Of a DNA stretch of 20,610 nt, positions 15,077 to 20,610 are shown piece by piece. Positions within the stretch are counted from its first letter, which is position 1. Every line of letters starts with the position of its first letter. This stretch comes from Chloroflexota bacterium (GTDB lineage Bacteria > Chloroflexota > Anaerolineae > Aggregatilineales > UBA2796): positions 1 to 20,610 of the forward strand of contig RFIM01000098.1 in NCBI GenBank assembly GCA_003695215.1. The letters run 5' to 3'. Both the position numbers and the translations under genes were made by a program. Below the pieces are notes generated by a model. It searched no databases and had not been told where the DNA came from. It saw nothing but the letters and a program-made list of their open reading frames with translations.

Positions 15077-16200
15077 CTGCTGATCAGCGGCAGGCGCAAG
15101 GTGACAGTGGTGCCGCGCCCTGGGCTGCTCTCAAGCTCGGCATCGCCGCCATGCACGCGCATGGTTTGGCGCACAATTGGCAAGCCCATGCCTGCGCCTT
15201 GCTGCTCGCGCCGCTGCCGATCGGACTGCGCCATGACCTCCCACACATAAGCCAGATCGGACTCAAGAATGCCGCTGCCCTGATCAACCACGCGGATCGA
15301 GGCGAACGGCCCTTCATGGCTTAGGTGCACTGAGATCGTGCTGCCTTCAGGGCTGAAGGTGATGGCGTTGCGAATGACCTCGTAAATGGCGTTGGTGAGC
15401 AGCTTGGGCAAGCCACGCACTTCAGCTGTCATATCGATGGCGCGGCGGAGCTCCAGAGCGATGTTGCGCGCTCTCAGCTCTGGGTAAGCCATGCCTATTG
15501 CGCTTTCAACCAACTCTGAGAGAGCGATAGCCTCGCCGAACTCGTCAAGTTGCTTTTTAGTGAAGCCACTGACCAGCTCTGTGTAAGTGACCACCTGCTC
15601 GGCGAGGCGCAACAGGCGCTGCGCGCCGCTGCGGATGAGATCGATGCTCGTGCTGATATCTTCCTGGTTGCTCTGTTGCGCCAACAGCTCTGCCAGCAGC
15701 TCAAAGCCGCCTGTGATGTAGGTGAGTGGCGTGCGCAGCTCATGCGAGAGCAGCTGCACCAACATGCGCCGCACATCGCTGAGCTCACGCTCCACTTGTT
15801 GGCGGATTTCCTGCGTGCGCCCGAGTCGGCTGCGCACAGAGGCGAGCAGCTCAGACGGCTCAAAAGGCTTGACCAAGTAGTCGTCGGCGCCTAACTCGCG
15901 CCCAAGATGGATGTGTTGGCGCGAGCCGAAAGCGGTCAAAAAGATGAAAGGCATTGTGCGCAGATGCGGCAGCTGGCGAACTGCCTCAAAAAAAGCGTAG
16001 CCGTCCATGTGCGGCATGGCGATATCGCTGATGATCAGCTGTGGCAGGCACTTGCCTTCTGTGATCAGCTGCAAGGCTTCCTGCCCGTCACAGGCTGTCA
16101 CCACGCGATAGCCTTCTAGCGTTAAAATCAGCGGCGCTGTGGCACGGATTTCATCATCGTCATCCACAAGAAGGATGGTAGCCTGTGATGCTGTTGTCAT
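15073..16200 (-). CDS. Receiver-histidine kinase fusion protein (reversed hybrid)
   Basis: Cytoplasmic signalling protein (375 aa) with a receiver domain in front of a kinase. The receiver (about 7-125) is intact: acidic pair in LLVDDDDEIR, phospho-acceptor Asp59 (IISDIAMP), Thr89 and Lys111 (LVKPFEP). A short helical linker leads to HisKA with the H-box LSHELRTPLT (His153), followed by HATPase motifs: N-box EVIRNAITFSPEGS, G1 DQGSGI, and G2 GAGMGLPIVRQTM. With no other sensor domain, its input is probably phosphotransfer from another kinase onto Asp59, which then tunes the kinase part. It lies 25 bases after the small membrane protein gene, which could anchor or sense for it. Its end overlaps the convergent GNAT gene by four bases. 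Confidence 0.93.
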   Translation of the reverse strand: MTTASQATILLVDDDDEIRATAPLILTLEGYRVVTACDGQEALQLITEGKCLPQLIISDIAMPHMDGYAFFEAVRQLPHLRTMPFIFLTAFGSRQHIHLGRELGADDYLVKPFEPSELLASVRSRLGRTQEIRQQVERELSDVRRMLVQLLSHELRTPLTYITGGFELLAELLAQQSNQEDISTSIDLIRSGAQRLLRLAEQVVTYTELVSGFTKKQLDEFGEAIALSELVESAIGMAYPELRARNIALELRRAIDMTAEVRGLPKLLTNAIYEVIRNAITFSPEGSTISVHLSHEGPFASIRVVDQGSGILESDLAYVWEVMAQSDRQRREQQGAGMGLPIVRQTMRVHGGDAELESSPGRGTTVTLRLPLISS

Positions 16201-16225
16201 GAAGGCGAAGCTACCTACCCAATGC

Positions 16226-16462
16226 CTAAGGGATGGCGATTGTGTTTGTCACGAGCAGCAGAGCGATGCTCAGGACGCTGACGGCAATGAAGAAGATGAT
16301 CGAAAGGATCATGCGTTCGCCGGCCGTCAGCCCGAAGATGCGCTTCTGTTCTACACGCTGCACAGCAGGGCCAGGCACGTCATCGAAGGATTCGAACAGA
16401 TCATCCTCCATCAGCCTGCCGCGGATATCGTCTATGTTATCGCCTGAACTTCTCTCAGCCAT
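16226..16462 (-). CDS. Small single-pass membrane protein, unknown function
   Basis: A 78-residue protein. I place the start at ATG 16462 because AAGGAG sits seven bases upstream, which is excellent spacing; an in-frame upstream start would add seven residues. The N-terminal 48 residues are soluble and acidic (SSGDNIDDIRGRLMEDDLFE, then SFDDVPGP). They are followed by a basic stretch (QRVEQKRIFG) and one hydrophobic helix at about 50-75 (MILSIIFFIAVSVLSIALLL), ending five or six residues after it. The charge pattern suggests the acidic part faces the cytoplasm. I recognise no family. It sits between the Wzt-like ATPase and the receiver-kinase gene on the same strand. Confidence 0.7.
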   Translation of the reverse strand: MAERSSGDNIDDIRGRLMEDDLFESFDDVPGPAVQRVEQKRIFGLTAGERMILSIIFFIAVSVLSIALLLVTNTIAIP

Positions 16463-16492
16463 AGGAAAACTCCTTCGCCGCATTTGGTAGAT

Positions 16493-16520
16493 ATTGTAGA
16501 GAAAAATCGCTCTAGCGCAA
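16493..16520 (-). promoter_or_regulatory. Possible promoter for the small membrane protein and receiver-kinase
   Basis: On the minus strand, TTGCGC (16515-16520) and TACAAT (16493-16498) are 16 bases apart. Transcription would start near 16486, about 24 bases before the ATG at 16462, leaving room for the AAGGAG ribosome binding site. This would uncouple the last two genes from the ATPase upstream. Confidence 0.45.
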
Positions 16521-16528
16521 AAGCCGAA

Positions 16529-17776
16529 TCAGGCTTTGGCCGCAATTTGCCATTCCAGCACAGGCGCGATCACACCAGGGCGCGCGCCGCCTTGCGAGAT
16601 CGCCGTGCCGTCGTCCAGCACCTCGAAGCTGATGCCGTTTTGAACATGATCGAGCAGGCGGACGTTCGGCACTTGGGCCACAAGCTCAAGATAGTAGCTG
16701 CCATCGCGCAGATAGTTGCTGGGCAGGAAGATGCGCGCAGTGTATTTGCCTGCAGGATGCACTGCTTCATAGCGGCTCGGCTCGCTATCGAAGTCGGTGC
16801 TGGTCAGCACGCAGGTGCCATCGCTGTTGTAGAGCCGAAAGGCGATCTGCGCGGCGCGAATCGGGCGGCGCACGCTATAATCGATTTCCACGAAGGCGCC
16901 TTCGCTCAAGTTGATCTGCGCGCTGATCCGATCGCGGCAGTCGCGCAGGCGCACAGCTGTGAAAGCCAAATCGGCGTTCGCGGCAGGCTCAAAGTGCCGC
17001 TCGCCGGCTAATTCCATGCCTTGCCGCACGTAAGCGCTCACCACGCTCTGAATATCGCCTTGCTCCACCACACGGCCGCTGCTCAGCAGCAGGCCGACGT
17101 TGCACAGCCGCAGCACGGTCGGCATGTTGTGGCTGACGAAAATCACAGTGCGCCCAGCATCGGCCACTTGGCTCATCTTACCCAGGCTTTTGCGCTGGAA
17201 GGCAGCATCGCCAACGGCCAGTACTTCGTCCACAATCAGAATCTCGGGCTCCATATGTGCGGCCACAGCGAAGGCAAGCCTGAGAAACATGCCGCTGGAA
17301 TAGTGCTTGACAGGCGTATCGATGAATTTCTCGACCTCAGCGAAGGCGACGATCTCATCGAACTTGCGAGCGATCTCCGCGCGCTTCATGCCCAGAATCG
17401 AGCCGTTCAGGAAGATGTTCTCGCGCCCTGTCAGCTCAAAATGGAAGCCCGTGCCGACCTCCAACAGCGAAGCGACCCTGCCGCGCACAATCGCGCGCCC
17501 TTCGGTCGGCTCAGTGATGCGCGAGAGGACTTTCAGAAGCGTGCTTTTGCCCGATCCATTCTTGCCAATCACGCCAAGCACATCGCCGTGCTGCAGCGTG
17601 AAGGAGACATCGCGCAGTGCCCAGAACAGCTGCGTGTCGTCGCTAAGGCGCTTTCGACGGCGAAAGGGCGCGCTCGCCAAGCGCGAGAGCGTCTCGCTCA
17701 AGGTGTAGTAGGCAACAGTCTCGCCAATGCGATACTGCTTGCTGATGCGGTAGGCTTCAATCGCAGGTTTACCCAA
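16529..17776 (-). CDS. Wzt-like ABC transporter ATPase with C-terminal polysaccharide-binding domain
   Basis: ATP-binding subunit (415 aa) of an ABC exporter for O-antigen, teichoic-acid or similar glycans. ABC motifs are Walker A GKNGSGKS (71-78), signature YSSGM (159-163), Walker B ILIVDEVLAVGD (Asp183, Glu184) and switch His216. The insert before Walker A (FRRRKRLSDDTQLFWALRDV) is characteristic of the TagH/Wzt group. Residues about 255-415 form a beta-rich domain matching Wzt C-terminal domains, which bind the finished glycan end. The start is a TTG at 17776 supported by GAGGA about seven bases upstream, overlapping the preceding stop codon. No permease (Wzm-like) gene is in the window. 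It is 12 bases downstream of a phosphoesterase gene, which is unusual company for an exporter ATPase. Confidence 0.9.
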   Translation of the reverse strand: MGKPAIEAYRISKQYRIGETVAYYTLSETLSRLASAPFRRRKRLSDDTQLFWALRDVSFTLQHGDVLGVIGKNGSGKSTLLKVLSRITEPTEGRAIVRGRVASLLEVGTGFHFELTGRENIFLNGSILGMKRAEIARKFDEIVAFAEVEKFIDTPVKHYSSGMFLRLAFAVAAHMEPEILIVDEVLAVGDAAFQRKSLGKMSQVADAGRTVIFVSHNMPTVLRLCNVGLLLSSGRVVEQGDIQSVVSAYVRQGMELAGERHFEPAANADLAFTAVRLRDCRDRISAQINLSEGAFVEIDYSVRRPIRAAQIAFRLYNSDGTCVLTSTDFDSEPSRYEAVHPAGKYTARIFLPSNYLRDGSYYLELVAQVPNVRLLDHVQNGISFEVLDDGTAISQGGARPGVIAPVLEWQIAAKA

Positions 17777-17788
17777 TTCAGAACTTCC

Positions 17789-18610
17789 TCAACACGCTGC
17801 CAAATGTACATTAGGGCGCCTCACGGCGCATTGGCGCACTGTGAGCTGCTCAGCGTCTACGCTCACCAGGTTGAAGGCAGCAGGCTGCTCAGGCGTCGGC
17901 TGTGGCGCCAGCTGCCCAGGATAGCTAGCCAGCTGACCGAACGTGCTAGGTGCGGCGCAATAGAAAACGCCGTCATGCCAAACCTGATGAGCATGATGGA
18001 CATGCCCGAAGAACACGCCGCGCAGCCTTTGGCGCGCAGGCGCTATTGCTGCCTGGAACGCCTGCCAGTTCGCCAACAGCATGCTGCCATAAGGCGGGCG
18101 ATTGGGCACTGCCCAGCCTTGATCGATCCAAGGCGCGTCTAGCGGCACAGGCGGATGATGCAAGACCAGGATCAGCGGCGCACCTTCAGGCGTGCACAGC
18201 CTGCGCAGCGCTTCTAGCTGCGCGGCCGTCAAGAGGCCTGTGTGATCGCGGCGATTGGCGCTATCAAAGATGGCGATCTGCATGCCTTGTGCGCTGAAAA
18301 CCTGATCGTAGCGTTCGCTCGGCTGCTGAAGGCCGACCAACTCGCGCTGCAACAGGTCGGCATTATCGTGATTGCCATTGGCATAGTAGATCGGGAAGCG
18401 CAGCCTTGCCAAGAGCGGCTTGGCGAGCGCATATTCTTCAGGCGCGCCATTCTGGGCAACATCGCCTGTGTGCAGCACAAAATCCACGGCGAAGGGCAGG
18501 TTGTTGATCGCCTCGATCACGGCTTCCAAGTTAGGATAAGACTGATGACCGTAGTTGGCGTATTGCGGCGTGCTGAGATGCGAATCGCTGATGTGGACGA
18601 AGCGTAACAT
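17789..18610 (-). CDS. Calcineurin-like metallophosphoesterase, second tandem copy
   Basis: Binuclear-metal phosphoesterase (273 aa) of the class III cyclic-nucleotide phosphodiesterase/GpdQ type. All five motif blocks are present: DSH (Asp9, His11), GD (Asp50), GNHDN (Asn80, His81), HHPP (His151, His152) and GHVHH (His203, His205). The phosphate ester could be cAMP or another cyclic nucleotide, a glycerophosphodiester or a nucleotide; sequence alone does not choose. It starts only three bases after the upstream paralogue, which is about two-thirds identical by eye over long stretches, so it is a tandem duplicate in an operon. Its C-terminal ten residues (ending HLAAC) differ from those of the paralogue. 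Confidence 0.9.
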   Translation of the reverse strand: MLRFVHISDSHLSTPQYANYGHQSYPNLEAVIEAINNLPFAVDFVLHTGDVAQNGAPEEYALAKPLLARLRFPIYYANGNHDNADLLQRELVGLQQPSERYDQVFSAQGMQIAIFDSANRRDHTGLLTAAQLEALRRLCTPEGAPLILVLHHPPVPLDAPWIDQGWAVPNRPPYGSMLLANWQAFQAAIAPARQRLRGVFFGHVHHAHQVWHDGVFYCAAPSTFGQLASYPGQLAPQPTPEQPAAFNLVSVDAEQLTVRQCAVRRPNVHLAAC

Positions 18611-19012
18611 GGCTTATGGGCTCTCAGGGCGGCTCAGGGCATATTGGCGGACGGTCAGCTGTGCGCCGTTCAGGGTGACGAGCGCGAAGGCGGGCGGCTC
18701 ATCAGGCGCAGGTTTCGGATCGCGCTGCTCGGGATAAGCTGCGAATTGGATCACGGTGCTGGGCGCGCTGCAATAGAGAATGCCATCGCGCTGGACTTGA
18801 AAGGCGCGATGAATATGCCCGAAGAAGACGCCGCGCAGGCGCTCACGGGCAGGCGCGATAGCAGCGCGGAAAGCCTCGCTTTCGTTCAGTAGCATGCTGC
18901 GATGCCCAAAGCCCGCCCAGCCCTCGGCGATCCAGGGCGTATCCAGCGGCACAGGCGGATGATGCAAGACCAGGATCAGCGGCGCGCCTTCAGGCGTGCA
19001 CAGCTTGCGCAG
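18141..19012. repeat. Conserved 68-base patches inside the tandem phosphoesterase genes
   Basis: Bases 18141-18208 and 18945-19012, both coding for the stretch around LILVLHHPPVPL, match at 66 of 68 positions by direct comparison. A second patch, around 18471-18521 and 19275-19325, differs at about four of 51 positions. Intervening regions of the two genes are clearly more divergent. This looks like a recent duplication with strong local constraint, or gene conversion between the copies. Confidence 0.75.
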
Positions 19013-19414
19013 ATCGCTGAGCTGGCGCTCGGTCAGCGTGCCGTTCGGCACGAAGCCGTTGTTAGTGTCCAGAATCACAACTTGGACGCCATCAACTGTG
19101 AAGCAGTGATCGTAGCGGCCGCTGGGCGACTCAATGCCCAGCAAGGCGTTTTGCAGCAACATGCCGTTATCGTGATTGCCAACCGCATACTTGACGGGAA
19201 AGCGCAAGCGCTCCAGCAGGCGGCGCGCCAAGGCGTATTCTTCTGATGAGCCGTACTCGGTCACATCGCCGCTGTGCAGCACAAAATCCACCGCAAAGGG
19301 CAGGCTGTTGATCGTCTCGATCACTTTTTCCAGGTGGCGGTAGCTGTTGAAGCCGTTGTAGGTGAAAGTCGGCGATGGACCCAGGTGCGTATCGCTAATG
19401 TGAATGAAGCGCAT
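18614..19414 (-). CDS. Calcineurin-like metallophosphoesterase, first tandem copy
   Basis: Paralogue (266 aa) of the next gene, with the same metal-binding blocks: DTH (Asp8, His10), GD (Asp50), GNHDN (Asn80, His81), HHPP (His151) and GHIHR (His200, His202). The core PEGAPLILVLHHPPVPLDTP is nearly shared with its neighbour. Substrate-loop positions differ (for example TFTYNGFN against QYANYGHQ near residue 20, and ILDTNNGFVP against IFDSANRRDH near residue 117), suggesting split or altered substrate use. The ATG at 19414 has AAAAGG ten bases before it. It is the first gene of the minus-strand run, divergent from polA across a 131-base regulatory gap. Confidence 0.9.
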   Translation of the reverse strand: MRFIHISDTHLGPSPTFTYNGFNSYRHLEKVIETINSLPFAVDFVLHSGDVTEYGSSEEYALARRLLERLRFPVKYAVGNHDNGMLLQNALLGIESPSGRYDHCFTVDGVQVVILDTNNGFVPNGTLTERQLSDLRKLCTPEGAPLILVLHHPPVPLDTPWIAEGWAGFGHRSMLLNESEAFRAAIAPARERLRGVFFGHIHRAFQVQRDGILYCSAPSTVIQFAAYPEQRDPKPAPDEPPAFALVTLNGAQLTVRQYALSRPESP

Positions 19415-19545
19415 TCAACCATGACCTTTTGCTATGCTCAGCAGGGCTATTATAGCGCAGCGCCACAAAAGCTAGAGTTCTCGGCGCTTTTGGGCTACAA
19501 TTAGCTCTTGTGAACATCCGTTTTAGAGTTGGGGAAGGCACTGCC
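19415..19545. promoter_or_regulatory. Divergent promoter region between the phosphoesterase operon and polA
   Basis: The gap holds a perfect -10 box on the minus strand (TATAAT, plus-strand positions 19449-19454), 35 bases before the phosphoesterase start. On the plus strand, TACAAT (19496-19501) lies 45 bases before the polA ATG. Neither has a good -35 box. A 7-bp inverted repeat, CAAAAGC (19466-19472) and GCTTTTG (19486-19492), lies almost exactly between the two -10 boxes and could bind a common regulator. Confidence 0.45.
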
Positions 19546-20610
19546 ATGTCTGAGCCGCGTCCGCGTTTGGTGATCGTTGATGGGCATGCCGTTGCGCACC
19601 GCAACTATCATAGCGGGCAGCGCGATCTGAGGACTTCTCAAGGCGAGCCGACCAACGCGACCTTCGGCTTTGCGCGCACCTTGTTGGATGTCCTGCGCGC
19701 CGAGAAGCCGCCCCAGTACCTCGCCGTCGCCTTCGATCAAGGCCTGAGCGGACGCGACAATCTGTTCCCTGCCTACAAAAGTAAGCGCCCTGAGATGGAA
19801 TCGGCGCTCGCCTTTCAGCTGACGCGCATCCGCCAATTGGTCGAGGCCTTCAACATACCCATTCTGGAGCGCCAAGGCTACGAAGCTGATGACGTGATCG
19901 GCTCTGTGGCGCGCCAAGCCAACGCACAAGGCGTGCATGTGCACGTCATCACAGGCGATCAGGACTTGTTCCAGCTGGTCAATGAGCTGACCACGCTCGA
20001 GCTGCCCGATCGCGAGAATGGCACTAAGCACTATGACGTGGACGCCGTCCGCGAGAAGCTCGGCGTTGCGCCACACCAAGTGCCAGATTACAAAGGTTTG
20101 GTCGGCGATAGCTCGGATAACATTCCAGGCGTGCGCGGCATCGGCCCAAAGACTGCTGTGCCGCTGCTGCAAGCCTACGGCAACTTGGAAGGCATTTACG
20201 CGCACTTAGCCGAGATTCCTGAGAAAGTGCGCGCCAAGCTGATCCAAGAGCGCGAGAGCGCCTTCCTGAGCCGTGAATTAGCTACCATTCAGACTGACCT
20301 GGATATCCCATTTGATTTAGCGCGTTGCGTGGCACAGGATTACGATCATCAGCGCGTGTTAGCGCTTTTCCACGAGCTAGAATTCCTCTCGCTCATACGT
20401 CGTCTGAAGGCACAGCAGCCTGCCAAGCCTAAAAGCAAGCAGTTGGCGCTCATGGCTGAGGCAACTGCGCCGCGCCCGCCTAGCGTCGAACCTGAGGACG
20501 ATCCGAGACTGACGGCTGCCGAGCAGACTTTCAGGACGCACGTGATAGATACGCCTGAAGCGCTTGAGCATCTGGCCGCGCAGCTGAAAGCTGCCGCGTG
20601 GATCGCTTTC
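19546..20610 (+). CDS. polA: DNA polymerase I, N-terminal part (cut by the window)
   Basis: First 355 codons of DNA polymerase I, open through the right edge. The ATG at 19546 has GGGGAAGG seven bases upstream, a strong ribosome binding site. Residues 1-about 290 are the 5'-3' exonuclease (flap nuclease): VIVDGHAVAHRNYHS (from 9), FPAYKSKRPEM, GYEADDVIGSVARQ, ITGDQDLFQLV, and the helix-hairpin-helix region GDSSDNIPGVRGIGPKTA. These carry the usual Asp/Glu metal ligands. A charged linker (about 295-330) leads into the start of the 3'-5' exonuclease-like domain (HVIDTPEALEHLAAQL). Whether that proofreading domain and the polymerase domain are active cannot be seen here. It acts in Okazaki-fragment maturation and repair. 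Confidence 0.95.
   Translation, partial: MSEPRPRLVIVDGHAVAHRNYHSGQRDLRTSQGEPTNATFGFARTLLDVLRAEKPPQYLAVAFDQGLSGRDNLFPAYKSKRPEMESALAFQLTRIRQLVEAFNIPILERQGYEADDVIGSVARQANAQGVHVHVITGDQDLFQLVNELTTLELPDRENGTKHYDVDAVREKLGVAPHQVPDYKGLVGDSSDNIPGVRGIGPKTAVPLLQAYGNLEGIYAHLAEIPEKVRAKLIQERESAFLSRELATIQTDLDIPFDLARCVAQDYDHQRVLALFHELEFLSLIRRLKAQQPAKPKSKQLALMAEATAPRPPSVEPEDDPRLTAAEQTFRTHVIDTPEALEHLAAQLKAAAWIAF

Noticed and set aside
16520..16537. AAAGCC/GGCTTT hairpin at the end of the Wzt-like gene as a rho-independent terminator
   Set aside because: The stem is only six base pairs, includes the stop codon in its loop, and is not followed by a real U-tract.
17021..18142. A long plus-strand open frame (373 codons) across the ABC ATPase and phosphoesterase genes
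   Set aside because: It is antisense to two genes with complete catalytic motifs, crosses their junction, has no recognisable domain and a His/Ala/Arg-rich composition typical of shadow frames in GC-rich DNA.
19501..20205. Minus-strand open frame opposite the start of polA
   Set aside because: The plus strand encodes a clear DNA polymerase I 5' nuclease with its own ribosome binding site, and the antisense frame shows no domain.
1..20610. Mobile element, prophage, tRNA/rRNA genes or a defence system
   Set aside because: I saw no transposase, integrase, terminal repeats, cloverleaf-like sequence, restriction-modification or nuclease defence genes. Gene style and base composition look even along the window.

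Overview
The window is a gene-dense, fairly GC-rich bacterial chromosome segment with no RNA gene, mobile element, CRISPR array or non-coding stretch above about 150 bases. It most likely comes from the phylum Chloroflexota (Anaerolineae-like). I infer this from the very large soluble multi-GAF histidine kinase, the LysW-type lysine biosynthesis hydrolase (LysK, known from Thermus, archaea and Chloroflexota), the two-gene 2-oxoacid:ferredoxin oxidoreductase with a fused gamma-alpha subunit, and the short intergenic gaps. No 16S gene or marker set is present, so the assignment is an inference.

Layout. (1) 2-6863, plus strand: the 3' part of a giant GAF/PAS sensor histidine kinase, a hot-dog acyl-CoA thioesterase, a lipoprotein with two FxLYD-like domains, and a soluble histidine kinase with a cyclic-nucleotide-binding-like domain. 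(2) 6864-11663, minus strand, read from right to left: a consensus-like promoter overlapped by a perfect inverted repeat, a GntR/FCD regulator, korA, korB and lysK. This looks like one self-regulated operon, with a striking alternative-hairpin element between korB and lysK. (3) 11682-12323, minus: a LuxR/NarL-type regulator with a degenerate receiver domain. (4) 12389-13625, plus: an FkbM methyltransferase overlapping a dual-specificity phosphatase. (5) 13610-14404, minus: an alpha/beta hydrolase. (6) 14471-15076, plus: a GNAT acetyltransferase. (7) 15073-19414, minus, read right to left: two tandem paralogous calcineurin-like phosphoesterases, a Wzt-like ABC ATPase, a small single-pass membrane protein, and a receiver-histidine kinase protein. 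(8) 19546-20610, plus: the N-terminal part of DNA polymerase I (polA), cut by the window edge.

How the genes may work together. Signal transduction dominates: three histidine kinases, none with a membrane segment in the part visible here, one atypical response regulator, one receiver-kinase fusion, a cyclic-nucleotide-binding-like kinase, and two phosphoesterases of the class that includes cyclic-nucleotide phosphodiesterases. The metabolic core is the GntR-korAB-lysK operon. It joins ferredoxin-dependent 2-oxoacid chemistry (probably 2-oxoglutarate) to the last step of LysW-dependent lysine synthesis, a pathway that starts from 2-oxoglutarate. The most interesting non-coding signals are the 12-bp perfect hairpin with a competing partner directly before lysK, and the operator-like repeat on the GntR promoter.
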